From Flavobacteriales bacterium (GTDB lineage Bacteria; Bacteroidota; Bacteroidia; Flavobacteriales_D; Parvicellaceae): a DNA stretch of 36,201 nt. A program made the translations under genes and the position numbers. The number at the start of each line of letters is the position of its first letter. The first letter of the stretch is position 1. The notes under the pieces were generated by a model that did not search any database, was not told where the DNA came from, and saw only the letters and a program-made list of their open reading frames with translations. Below, piece after piece: positions 1 to 9,344 of this stretch. Where the stretch lies: positions 1 through 36,201 of the forward strand of contig JALWSJ010000422.1 of assembly GCA_026993705.1 (NCBI GenBank), read 5' to 3'.

Positions 1-464
1 CTCCTGTACATATGGTTAGTGCATGGGCAAATGAAAGTAACTTAGTTTTAGGACAAGTAAGAGTAAATGAAAAATCTAATGAAATAACAGCTATTCCAAC
101 ATTAATAGAAAACTTAATGATTAAAGACTGTATTATTACTATTGACGCAATGGGTACTCAAACAAATATTGCAGAAAAAATTATTGATAATGGAGCAGAT
201 TATATATTAGCAGTAAAAGAAAATCAAAAACAACTTTTAGACGAAGTTAAAGAGGAATTTAGATTTTCACAAAGTATTGAAACAGATATAAACATAGATA
301 TTGGACATGGTAGAATAGAAACAAGAACTTGTAGTGTCATTTCTGATTTTTCATTCATTGAAAATAAAAATAAAAAAACAGTAAAACAGAATATTGCTAG
401 TAAAAGGCTTAAAGCTGCATGGAATGAAGAATACCTACTTAAAGTTTTAAATGTAAAAGTATGA
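1..464 (+). pseudogene. ISAs1-family transposase, 5'-truncated by the window edge and apparently internally deleted
   Basis: VSAWANESNLVLGQVRVNEKSNEITAIPTLIENLMIKDCIITIDAMGTQTNIAEKIIDNGADYILAVKENQ is typical of the ISAs1/H-repeat transposase core. The C-terminal tail (SKRLKAAWNEEYLLKVL) follows too soon after it. Confidence 0.85.
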
Positions 465-474
465 TTTTGCCCTG
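465..474 (+). mobile_element. probable right terminus of the ISAs1-like element (ends ...GCCCTG, i.e. CAGGGC on the other strand)
   Basis: CAGGGC read from the end is compatible with ISAs1-type terminal repeats. It lies directly after the transposase stop. Confidence 0.5.
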
Positions 475-486
475 CTCACCAGTTCT

Positions 487-634
487 GCGTTAGGGATAGA
501 ACGGCGTGTTTGAACTCCTTTTGGTTTGTTGCATATATGCAAACCAAAAGAGTGAGTAGTGATAGCCCGACCCTAAACACAAAAAGTACGTACCCAGTGA
601 GGGTATGTGCTTTTTGTGTTTAGGGAAACGCCCG
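487..634 (+). repeat. Structured repeat A, copy E1 (subtype I)
   Basis: GCGTTAGGGATAGAACGGCGTGTTTGAACTCCTTTT-GGTTTGTTGCATATATGCAAACC-AAAAGAGTGAGTAGTGATAGCCCGACC-CTAAACACAAAAAG...CTTTTTGTGTTTAG-GGAAACGCCC. Confidence 0.9.
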
Positions 635-636
635 AA

Positions 637-1077
637 TTAACAGTTCTTACACCATGGAATTTTATCAATTCTTCGTTGGTGTCTTCCGCCTTCAAATGTT
701 GCGTTTAGGTAGGCATCTACAATGTCTTTTGCAGTTTCTTCGGTTATGAATCTTGCGGGCATTGAAAGGACGTTAGCGTTATTGTGTTGACGAGCCAGCG
801 TTGCTATTTCCGGTGTCCAGCAGAGGGCGGCTCTTATTTGCTGATGTTTATTGGCGGTCATAGTGATTCCGTTTCCGCTACCACACATTAAGATGCCGAG
901 TTCAAATTCATGGTTTTCTATGCTTTCACATAAAGGGTGTGCTGTATCGGGGTAATCTATACTTTCGGGTGAATAACAGCCAAAATCTTTAACTTCCCAA
1001 CCTTTTTCGCTTAAATATCTTTTTAAGGTTTCTTTTAATTCGAATCCTGCGTGGTCACTTCCTATTGCTATTTTCAT
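637..1077 (-). CDS. rpiB: Ribose-5-phosphate isomerase B
   Basis: MKIAIGSDHAGFELKETLKRYL...GILMCGSGNGITMTANK...; internal start at 1077 preferred over the ORF start at 1089. Confidence 0.95.
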   Translation of the reverse strand: MKIAIGSDHAGFELKETLKRYLSEKGWEVKDFGCYSPESIDYPDTAHPLCESIENHEFELGILMCGSGNGITMTANKHQQIRAALCWTPEIATLARQHNNANVLSMPARFITEETAKDIVDAYLNATFEGGRHQRRIDKIPWCKNC

Positions 1078-1334
1078 TTTTCTTGACAATTTCTGTAGGC
1101 TTTCATAAAAAGCTGTTTTTCTTCTGTTTTGTTTTTCAACCGTTCCAATTCGGATTGAAATAGTAAGTTACATTTATCTATTTCTCGTTGTAGTTCCTCC
1201 TCATTATCGGCTGTTTCTTTTATGCTGTGTATGTTTTCATAGCAGTCGCAAATTTTTTGAGCCGTGGAATCACTTTCAGGATTTTTTCTACAAGAAAACG
1301 AAAGAATAATGAGAAAAAATAGTGCTAGTTTCAT
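1074..1334 (-). CDS. small lipoprotein, unknown function
   Basis: N-terminal hydrophobic signal with lipobox LSFSC; ATGA overlap with the rpiB start. Confidence 0.7.
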   Translation of the reverse strand: MKLALFFLIILSFSCRKNPESDSTAQKICDCYENIHSIKETADNEEELQREIDKCNLLFQSELERLKNKTEEKQLFMKAYRNCQEK

Positions 1335-1338
1335 GAGA

Positions 1339-2448
1339 TTAACTAAAATGTTCTTTTACCCTTTCAAAGAAACTTTTTGCTTTCTTTAGGTTGGGTTTGA
1401 AGTTGTCGCTATGGCGTATTTTTTCTAATAATTCTCTTTCGTGTTTGCTTAGGTTTTGTGGTGTCCAAAGTTGGATATTTACTAGTAAATCACCTACTCC
1501 GTACCCGTTGAGATCCGGTATTCCTTTTCCTTTTAATCGTAGTATTTTACCACTTTGTGTTCCCGGTGCAATTTTAACTTTTGCTTTGCCTTTAACTAGA
1601 GGCACTTCTACTTCTGTTCCCAGTGTAGCGTCTATAAAGTTAAGGTGCAAGTCATAGTGTAAATCATTTCCATTCCTACGTAACTTCTCGTGTGGAATTT
1701 CTTCGATAGCAACGATTAAATCTCCCGGTATTCCTCCCCCCGGAGCGTCGTTTCCTTTACCTCTTAGACTGAGTTGCATCCCGTCTTCAACACCTGCAGG
1801 GATTTCAATTGGTATGATAACTTCTTTTCTTACCATTCCATTTGCATCTGCTCCTGCGGGTTTTTTAGTAACAATTTGCCCTAAACCGTTGCAAGCAGGG
1901 CATGTTGATGCGGTTTGCATTTGTCCGAGTATCGTGTTAGTTACTCGCATTACCTGTCCTGCTCCATTACAAGTTGTACAGGTGTTGTATTCTACGCCAT
2001 CCGCTAAGACAAGTTTTTGAACTTTAATTTTCTTTTCAACACCGGTTACGATGTCTTCTAGTGTTAGCTTTAGTTTTACTCGTAGGTTTGTCCCTTTCCT
2101 TTGGCGAGTTCTTCCTCCTCTTGAGCTACTAAATCCCCCTCCAAAAATATCGCCGAATTGCGAGAATATATCTTCCATGTTCATTCCGCCGAAACCTCCG
2201 CCTCCGCCGAAACCACTATCTCCTCCTACTCCTGCGTGTCCAAAGCGGTCATAGCGTTGTCTTTTCTCATCATTTCCCAACACGTCATAAGCTTCTGCCG
2301 CCTCTTTAAACTTTTTCTCAGCTTCCTTATCTCCAGGGTTTTTGTCTGGATGGTGTTTTAAAGCCAATTTTCTATATGCTTTTTTTATCTCTATGGTAGT
2401 TGCAGACTTACTTACCCCTAATACTTCGTAATAATCTCTTTTACTCAT
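1339..2448 (-). CDS. dnaJ: Chaperone protein DnaJ with reduced zinc-finger domain
   Basis: [41 protein letters not shown]-domain, G/F region, two CxxCxGxG motifs, C-terminal domain. Confidence 0.95.
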   Translation of the reverse strand: MSKRDYYEVLGVSKSATTIEIKKAYRKLALKHHPDKNPGDKEAEKKFKEAAEAYDVLGNDEKRQRYDRFGHAGVGGDSGFGGGGGFGGMNMEDIFSQFGDIFGGGFSSSRGGRTRQRKGTNLRVKLKLTLEDIVTGVEKKIKVQKLVLADGVEYNTCTTCNGAGQVMRVTNTILGQMQTASTCPACNGLGQIVTKKPAGADANGMVRKEVIIPIEIPAGVEDGMQLSLRGKGNDAPGGGIPGDLIVAIEEIPHEKLRRNGNDLHYDLHLNFIDATLGTEVEVPLVKGKAKVKIAPGTQSGKILRLKGKGIPDLNGYGVGDLLVNIQLWTPQNLSKHERELLEKIRHSDNFKPNLKKAKSFFERVKEHFS

Positions 2449-2523
2449 AATGTTATATAACCAACAAAGACGTATAGGATAATCCCTATACATCTTCTAT
2501 CTAGTATTTATTTAATTCGGTGT

Positions 2524-3117
2524 TTATTTACCTACAATTACTTTAGGATATCGAACGATTGAATCCTTCATTTTGTAGCCCTTTTCTACTACGTCGATTA
2601 CTTTTCCTTTGTCTTCTTCAGTAGGTGCAGGTACCTGTGTAATCGCTTCGTGTTTATCTACATCAAAATTTTCTCCTTTAGCTTTTATTTCTTCCACTCC
2701 TTTCGATTTTAAGAATGAAGCTAATTTGTTGTGAATTAACATAAAGCCTTTTTTTATAGCATCTATATCCTGCGATTTTTCATTGTTTTCTATAGCTCTT
2801 TCAAAATCATCTGCAATAGAAAGCACATCTTTAATAACAGAAATACTTGCATTTTTATGTGTTTCTATTTTTTCCTTTGCTGTTCTCTTTCTGTAATTAT
2901 CATATTCAGAATAGAGACGCAAAAACTTATCATTCAGTTCTTTTTTTTCTCTTTCCAAACGCTCTATTATCGAAGAAGTGTCTTCTTCCCTATTGTTCTC
3001 TTTTTCGCTTTTATTCATATTTTTTTCTTCGGTGTTTGCCTCTGCATTTTGAACTTGATCAACTGTTTCTTGTTCGTTTATATTTTCTTGTTCTCTCTGT
3101 TTATTTTTTTTACTCAT
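2524..3117 (-). CDS. grpE: Nucleotide exchange factor GrpE
   Basis: LRLYSEYDNYRKRTAKEKIE...; adjacent to dnaJ; C-terminal MKDSIVRYPKVIVGK. Confidence 0.93.
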   Translation of the reverse strand: MSKKNKQREQENINEQETVDQVQNAEANTEEKNMNKSEKENNREEDTSSIIERLEREKKELNDKFLRLYSEYDNYRKRTAKEKIETHKNASISVIKDVLSIADDFERAIENNEKSQDIDAIKKGFMLIHNKLASFLKSKGVEEIKAKGENFDVDKHEAITQVPAPTEEDKGKVIDVVEKGYKMKDSIVRYPKVIVGK

Positions 3118-3218
3118 TGCTACACTTTTTTAGTATCACTCCGCTTTAATCAATTTGTTTGCCATTGGTGGTTTGAAAGTCATAATGTCAGACCTTGCTT
3201 TTGTTCTGTGTAGTATTG

Positions 3219-3935
3219 TCAGTTTTTAAACAAATTCTTTGGATTTTTCTCAAAAGCAGTCCCTACGATTACTAAATTAGCTCCTGCTTTCCATGTTTCT
3301 TTGATTTGTTCTTTTGTTTTTATTCCTCCACCCACAATTATCGGTACTTGTAAGTGTTCCTGTACTGTTCTTACCATTTCTAAAGGAACTGCCTTGTTTG
3401 CTCCTGAACCGGCGTCTAAATAAATAAGTTTTAGTCCTAGTTGTTCTCCCGCTAAAGCTGTTGCAACGGCAATATTATTTTTGTCGTTGGGGATGGGTTG
3501 ACTATTGCTAATATATTGGACAGAGGTCTTTTTTTCGCCATCGATGAGTAGATAACCTGTTGGGATAATTTCTAAACCGCTTTTTTGTAAAATAAACGCA
3601 CTTTGTACGTGTTGACCTATCAAAAGCTCTGCATTTCTTCCCGAAATAAGAGATAAAAGAAGGATTGCATCTGCCTTAGAGCTAATTTGTTGGTTGTTAC
3701 CCGGAAATAAAACAACGGGAATAGAAAGTCTTGTTTTAAAGAGCTTAACCATTTCATCCATAAGATTATGGTTGATTAAACTTCCTCCTACAAAAAGAAA
3801 ATCGGGTGCTATTTTTTGTACATCTTTTACGACTTGCTCTAATTCTGATACAGAAAGATACTTATCAGGGTCTATTAATATCCCTAATAAATTGGATGCC
3901 TGTGTTATTTTGGATAAGATAGAGTTTTCTTTCAT
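3219..3935 (-). CDS. Geranylgeranylglyceryl phosphate synthase-like protein (GGGPS/PcrB family)
   Basis: TIM-barrel prenyltransferase motifs: ILIDPDK, FLFVGGSL, VVLFPGNNQQIS, LIYLDAGSGA, IIVGGGIKT, ANLVIVGTAFE. Confidence 0.85.
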   Translation of the reverse strand: MKENSILSKITQASNLLGILIDPDKYLSVSELEQVVKDVQKIAPDFLFVGGSLINHNLMDEMVKLFKTRLSIPVVLFPGNNQQISSKADAILLLSLISGRNAELLIGQHVQSAFILQKSGLEIIPTGYLLIDGEKKTSVQYISNSQPIPNDKNNIAVATALAGEQLGLKLIYLDAGSGANKAVPLEMVRTVQEHLQVPIIVGGGIKTKEQIKETWKAGANLVIVGTAFEKNPKNLFKN

Positions 3936-4014
3936 TACGCGAACAAAAGTACTCTTTTTTTTAAAATACAGTAGAGGTGTTTAAGATGAGATTGTGAAAC
4001 TCAAAAATGATTGG

Positions 4015-4641
4015 TTATCCTTTTGTTTTTGATTGCCCGTTTGATTTACCTGCATTAACATATCTTGAAATCCAATTGGAATCTTTCATGTCGCTAAATA
4101 AACGAAACATATTTTCTCCATAGAAAGTATCATCAATGTTTATTATTCCGTATTGTTGCAGTATTTGAATTTGTGGCCAAGTAGGTCTAAAATTGTTTCC
4201 CGCCCAACCATTTAACAGCATTCCTTGTGCAGGAATACAATCACCTCCACACAAAGGATTTCTTCCATAACGCAATGCCCATAAATCAGTTAACCGAAAA
4301 CAATTATAGCCATCTACATATAAATCCCTTATAGAGTCGTATTTGTAAAAACAATCCGTTAGTTCATATTTTTCAAAGTAATTAATTTTTTCCGGATTGG
4401 CTTTTGAATATTCTAAACCGGCTACTTGTCTAATAAAACTACTTTCGGTAATATTTCTTTTATAGACAATTTTACCATCTCTTGTGGCTACAACGGAAAA
4501 GGTAACCAATTGCGTATTGTACGTTGCTCCTATGTTAAAAGCAAAATCATATTTTACCATTGATGTTTCCGTTCTAAACCCTGAAAACAGCAACATCCCT
4601 AAAAAAAGGAAAAAAGATAAATATGTAGCTTTTTTTAACAT
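4015..4641 (-). CDS. secreted protein of unknown function
   Basis: N-terminal signal-like hydrophobic segment; no recognised family. Confidence 0.6.
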   Translation of the reverse strand: MLKKATYLSFFLFLGMLLFSGFRTETSMVKYDFAFNIGATYNTQLVTFSVVATRDGKIVYKRNITESSFIRQVAGLEYSKANPEKINYFEKYELTDCFYKYDSIRDLYVDGYNCFRLTDLWALRYGRNPLCGGDCIPAQGMLLNGWAGNNFRPTWPQIQILQQYGIINIDDTFYGENMFRLFSDMKDSNWISRYVNAGKSNGQSKTKG

Positions 4642-4870
4642 CTCGAGGTAATTTTCTATTAAGATACAGAAGAATTCCCCTTTTTATTTTTTCTTTTGAT
4701 GAGAGTTGTTAAAAAAGTGTTAACCAATCTGTTGACAAGGATTAAAATTTTGAGAATGTTATTGAAATGATAAAAACATTACCTCCTTTCAACTACTTGA
4801 CCTCGTTCGTGATTTTTCATGTTTTCAGGTATAGTTTTTAAAATAATTTGTTTTTAATTCCTTAACCATC

Positions 4871-4900
4871 TTTTTTTATGCCGTAATGGGAACGCCCAAA
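4871..4900 (+). repeat. Truncated structured repeat A (3' end only)
   Basis: TTTTTTTATGCCGTAATGGGAACGCCCAAA closely matches the 3' end of copy E6 (TTTTTTATGCTGTAATGGGAACGCCCAAA). Confidence 0.75.
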
Positions 4901-4901
4901 T

Positions 4902-7355
4902 TTAAAAATTATACCGAAAACTTAGGGTTATACTTCGTCCCATTCCGCTTACTCCTGATGCAAAGGTTTTGTAATAGACGTCCATTATGTTTTGTATGCC
5001 TCCTGATAATAGAAAGCGTGATGAGAATTGATAACTTCCGCGTAAATTTAGCGTAAACCATGCGGGGATTCCTTCTGCGGTGGCTTCGTCTGCATTATCT
5101 ACTCCGTTGGGAGCGAAGTCGTTTATTTTTTTCCATCCGTTGTAGATGGTGTAAAATTCAAAATCCCATTTCGGCTGGTCAATAAGGAAACTAGTACGTC
5201 CGAACAGTGGCGGTATATGTGGCATTGGTTGATTGACCGAAGTGATTCGTCCGACAGTGTAATTAATGGTTGATTTTAACTTGAAATTTCGGTTGAACGA
5301 TAGGTTTACGCCTCCTGTTATTCCATAAATTGCACCTTTATCAAAATTGACGTTTGCTTGTATTTTTGCCATGTCGCCTTCGTATAAGATAGAGTCGTTT
5401 CCATTGAGTTGGTAATTGGATTTTGTTATCATATTGTCTAGTAATGTATAAAATCCTGTGACACTTAACGTGGCAAAATGAATACGGGTCGTGGTACTGT
5501 CCAGCTCGATATAATCTCGATAAAACGAGGTGGAGAAACCAAATTCTCCTGTATAAGCAAATTCGGGCTTTAGGTTGTTGTTTGGAACGACAACATATCC
5601 GTTTTTTTCAAATACTTTTCCGAAGTCATCTATATTGGGTGAGCGAAATCCTGAACTTAAGTTGGTATGTATTTTTAATCGGCTATCTGGGGTATAAACT
5701 ACACCAAAACTAGTAGAGAACGCTTTAGAATTTGCTTTTATATTATTGAAAGGAAGATGAATTAACGAAGTGTCTTTAAAATTTGCGTCGAGCTGAGTTA
5801 GGGTTAAGCGATTGCCAAAACTCCACATAATTTTGTCAAAATTTTGCTCTAGTTTAGCATAAACAGCTTGTGCGTTCATCGTGCTACCTCCATCGGGGTA
5901 ACGAGTGTTTGTGCTCGATTGGTTTTCGGTACTGATATTAAAACTTGAGGCTTTAGAGTGTACATCGTTATGCGTAAATTCTGCTCCATAGAACAACTGC
6001 ATTTTATAGGCTATGTATTTAGAGAAATCTAAATTTAGTGCTCCTACGTTTACTTTTTCTACACGAGTGATTCTGTTTTTTTTCTTGAACTTACGCGTGA
6101 TACGACTTTCTTCTAAATGCTGAAAGGAAGCGATAATATTTGCATTATCAAAAAAGCGATTAGTAGTGTCTTTTATTGTGGTTGTAAGTGCCGATAAAAA
6201 ACGTCCTTGAGGTCCGTAATACCACTCTGCATATTTGAATTGATTGTTTTTGTATTTGGTTAGTTGGTCGTAGCGATTTATCCTTGAAGAATTGGAATAT
6301 TGCGTATTTAGTGTAAAGGAAACTTTTTGATTGGGCTTAAATACAACTTTTTGAAGTAAATCGAGTTGTTTATAACCTGTATTTAGTTGTGTATTGGTGT
6401 CTGTATTGACTACCATTGAATCAATACCATTGATAAACAGTCGGCGATTATATACTTTTCCCCAAGTTGGATAATTGCCAAAAACACGGCGTTTACCCAT
6501 GGTTACATCACCTAAATCTTTTGCGGTAACCGAAGTTAAACTTCCCCATTTTCCTTTGCCTAAAGATATATCCGTATGCACCATTTTCCCATTGTTTCCT
6601 GAGGTGTACGAAGAACTTAAAACACCGTTTACATCAAGAACGCTATCGTTGTGAATGATAGGGTTTTTGGTGTAGTAATGAATAACACCTCCCAAAGCAT
6701 CGCTCCCATATATTACGGAACCAGGACCATAGGAAACATCTACCTGTTCTAAAATATTGTTGTCTATAGTTATACTGTTCTGCAAATGACCTCCTCGATA
6801 AATAGCGTTGTTCATTCGTATTCCATCTACGACCAGCAATACTTTATTGGCTTCCATTCCTCGAATGATAGGACTTCCTCCACCTGCTTGACTTTTTTGC
6901 AATAATACTCCAGTAGTTTCTTCTAGCACTTCCGCAGAAGTTTGAGCACCTACTTTGTGTAAATCTTCATTATCTAATACATCAAGTTGAATGGGTCTTG
7001 TGGCTTCTTTTTTTCTTCTATTCCTAACGGTTATAGTAGCTTCTACTCCTTCTAAAAAAATGGTTTTGTAATGAAGTATAATATCATTGTGTAGCTTTTC
7101 TCGAATAACCTTCAATGAAAGTTTAAGTGGTTCGTAATTAGAATGAAGGATTAACAAGGTATCATCTTTTGGAAAATTTTTGACGTTTGCCGTCCCTTTT
7201 TCATTGGTATAAATAGCATCGCCTGTTTTTAAGGAAATCAACTCAACATGTTCAATCGGCTCTAAATATTTATTGAAAATCCGAATTTGCTGTGCGGTTG
7301 TTATGTTGCCACATAGTAAAAATACTAACACTAAAAAAATAAAGCTACCTCTCAT
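4902..7355 (-). CDS. TonB-dependent outer-membrane receptor
   Basis: Signal peptide, N-terminal carboxypeptidase-like region, plug domain (SPIIRGMEANKVLLVVDGIRMNNAIYRGGHLQ), C-terminal barrel ending ITLSFRYNF. Confidence 0.92.
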   Translation of the reverse strand: MRGSFIFLVLVFLLCGNITTAQQIRIFNKYLEPIEHVELISLKTGDAIYTNEKGTANVKNFPKDDTLLILHSNYEPLKLSLKVIREKLHNDIILHYKTIFLEGVEATITVRNRRKKEATRPIQLDVLDNEDLHKVGAQTSAEVLEETTGVLLQKSQAGGGSPIIRGMEANKVLLVVDGIRMNNAIYRGGHLQNSITIDNNILEQVDVSYGPGSVIYGSDALGGVIHYYTKNPIIHNDSVLDVNGVLSSSYTSGNNGKMVHTDISLGKGKWGSLTSVTAKDLGDVTMGKRRVFGNYPTWGKVYNRRLFINGIDSMVVNTDTNTQLNTGYKQLDLLQKVVFKPNQKVSFTLNTQYSNSSRINRYDQLTKYKNNQFKYAEWYYGPQGRFLSALTTTIKDTTNRFFDNANIIASFQHLEESRITRKFKKKNRITRVEKVNVGALNLDFSKYIAYKMQLFYGAEFTHNDVHSKASSFNISTENQSSTNTRYPDGGSTMNAQAVYAKLEQNFDKIMWSFGNRLTLTQLDANFKDTSLIHLPFNNIKANSKAFSTSFGVVYTPDSRLKIHTNLSSGFRSPNIDDFGKVFEKNGYVVVPNNNLKPEFAYTGEFGFSTSFYRDYIELDSTTTRIHFATLSVTGFYTLLDNMITKSNYQLNGNDSILYEGDMAKIQANVNFDKGAIYGITGGVNLSFNRNFKLKSTINYTVGRITSVNQPMPHIPPLFGRTSFLIDQPKWDFEFYTIYNGWKKINDFAPNGVDNADEATAEGIPAWFTLNLRGSYQFSSRFLLSGGIQNIMDVYYKTFASGVSGMGRSITLSFRYNF

Positions 7356-7370
7356 TTTCTCCCTTTCTTA

Positions 7371-8093
7371 TCAACGGTTAAATACCGATTCTAATACTTC
7401 AATAGAACGAATACTTCCTACGGGGATTTCAGTTTGGACTTCTATGTATTGTACCATTTTTTTTAACAGATTTTTTTTTACGCTATTCGCAATTCTAAGA
7501 GCTGTTTCATTAGCAAAATTCGTGCCTAATATCGTTTTAAAAGCCAACGACTCTTCATGGGTAAAATGTATTTTTTGAGGTTGGTTTACACGCTCAAATA
7601 AGCCTGTTTCAAGGTTAAACAAATCAATACTTTGATTTTTTCCGAAATTCGGCATAATTCCCAATTCTTTAATCAGCTGAACAAGAAACAGATGATGAAA
7701 AATAGGAGAAAAATCTTCGGTATCAAAATAGGTGATTAAATATTCTAACTTTTCATACAGCGATTCGTTGGGTGCAGATTCTTGAAGGGTTTTCGCAAGA
7801 ACTTCGGTTAAAAAAATAGCAACAGTGGTTTTTCTTATATCAGAAGTAATGCTTTGCGTAGGCTTAAACAATTTTACTTTGTTTCCAAAATTTAATTCCC
7901 TGTCTGGTTTAAAATTGGAAGTCAATTCAATGTAATGAAAAGGTTGCAACAAAGCTAAACCGCCCTTTTTTCGTTTAATCCCCTTCACGATAAACGAAAC
8001 CGTTCCATACTCCTTTGTATATAACCGTACAATTACGCTTGTATCACCGTAACTTATATGGTTCAAGTATAAACCTGTAATATTTTGTTGCAT
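7371..8093 (-). CDS. recO: DNA repair protein RecO
   Basis: MQQNITGLYLNHISYGDTSVIVRLYTKEYGTVSFIVKGIKRKKG N-terminal OB fold typical of RecO. Confidence 0.85.
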   Translation of the reverse strand: MQQNITGLYLNHISYGDTSVIVRLYTKEYGTVSFIVKGIKRKKGGLALLQPFHYIELTSNFKPDRELNFGNKVKLFKPTQSITSDIRKTTVAIFLTEVLAKTLQESAPNESLYEKLEYLITYFDTEDFSPIFHHLFLVQLIKELGIMPNFGKNQSIDLFNLETGLFERVNQPQKIHFTHEESLAFKTILGTNFANETALRIANSVKKNLLKKMVQYIEVQTEIPVGSIRSIEVLESVFNR

Positions 8094-8165
8094 AATCTCG
8101 ACAAACAAAAAAAGAGGAAATTACACATTTGTAAATTCCTCTTTCTTTAAAAAGTTAATCTCATC

Positions 8166-9104
8166 TTACTTCTCTACCACAGCAGGAAACTCCAATGAAA
8201 AGTTAGTCAACTCCGCAAATTCATTAATTCTATCGGCGATTTCTTCCATAGTTAAATCTCTCAAACGCTCGATACCAAATTTTTCTACGGTAAACGAAGC
8301 CATAGCCGACCCCATAATGATGGCATTCTTCATGTTTTCCCAAGATAAATCTCCAGTAGCCGCCAAATGACCGATAAAACCTCCAGCAAACGTATCTCCA
8401 GCTCCTGTTGGATCAAAAACTTCTTCTAAAGGAAGGGCTGGTGCAAAAAATACTTTTTCTTCATTAAACAATAACGCACCATGCTCACCTTTTTTGATAA
8501 TTAAGGTAGAAGGTCCCATTGTCAATATTTTACGAGCCGCTTTACGCAACGAATATTCACCTGAAAGCAAACGAGCTTCTTCGTCATTGATGGTTAAAAC
8601 ATCCACTTCCTGAATCACTTTTTTCAAATCATCCATCGCCACTTCCATCCAAAAATTCATTGTATCTAACACAATCAATTTAGGTCTATTTTGTAACCGT
8701 TGAATTACTTTTAATTGAGTAGCAGGCGTCAGATTTCCCAACATCAAATACTCGCAATCCTGATAACTATCTGGTATAATTGGGTCGAAATTTTCCAAAA
8801 CATTCAGTTGCGTATCCAACGTATCTCTACTGTTCATATCGTTATGATATTTCCCCGACCAAAAAAACGTTTTCTCACCTTTTTTCACCTGCAACCCTTC
8901 GGTTATAATATCTTTTTCTTTAAACATATCCAACACATCCTGAGGAAAATCCTCACCAACCACCGAAACGATTTTTGCTTGTTTTGTGAAATATGAAGCT
9001 GCCAAACTAATATAAGTGCAAGCTCCTCCAATAATTTTATCGGTCTTTCCGAAAGGGGTTTCTATAGCATCAAAAGCTACCGTACCAACGTTTACTAAGC
9101 TCAT
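8166..9104 (-). CDS. PfkB-family carbohydrate kinase
   Basis: GGACTYISLAASYF N-terminal motif; DPTGAGDTFAGGFIGHLA C-terminal signature. Confidence 0.92.
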   Translation of the reverse strand: MSLVNVGTVAFDAIETPFGKTDKIIGGACTYISLAASYFTKQAKIVSVVGEDFPQDVLDMFKEKDIITEGLQVKKGEKTFFWSGKYHNDMNSRDTLDTQLNVLENFDPIIPDSYQDCEYLMLGNLTPATQLKVIQRLQNRPKLIVLDTMNFWMEVAMDDLKKVIQEVDVLTINDEEARLLSGEYSLRKAARKILTMGPSTLIIKKGEHGALLFNEEKVFFAPALPLEEVFDPTGAGDTFAGGFIGHLAATGDLSWENMKNAIIMGSAMASFTVEKFGIERLRDLTMEEIADRINEFAELTNFSLEFPAVVEK

Positions 9105-9189
9105 TATTTTTTGTTTTAATTTTTATATGCCACAAAGGTACTTTTTTCTTTTTAAATTAAAATAGTTTTTTACCTCTATATGATGATTT

Positions 9190-9342
9190 GGGCGTTTCCA
9201 TTACAGCATAAAAAAGTGGTGTAGTTCTCACTACACCACTTTTTAACGCTGTAATGGTCGGGCTATCACTACTCACTCTTTTGGTTTGCATATATGCAAC
9301 AAACCAAAAGGAGTTCAAACATACCGTTCTATCCCTAACGCG
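9190..9342 (-). repeat. Structured repeat A, copy E2 (subtype I)
   Basis: Reverse complement reads GCGTTAGGGATAGAACGGTATGTTTGAACTCCTTTT-GGTTTGTTGCATATATGCAAACC-AAAAGAGTGAGTAGTGATAGCCCGACC-ATTACAGCGTTAAAAAGTGGTGTAGT...-GGAAACGCCC. Confidence 0.9.
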
Positions 9343-9344
9343 GG

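Noticed and set aside
487-634. Module A copies as ordinary rho-independent terminators
   Set aside because: Hp2 could terminate transcription, but a plain terminator does not explain the conserved blocks, the 140-nt closing stem and the hp1 arm.
1391-3213. Plus-strand ORFs opposite dnaJ/grpE (1391-1657, 1814-2020, 2051-2254, 2158-2361, 2847-3149, 2857-3213)
   Set aside because: Antisense shadows of strongly recognised minus-strand genes; low-complexity translations with no family resemblance.
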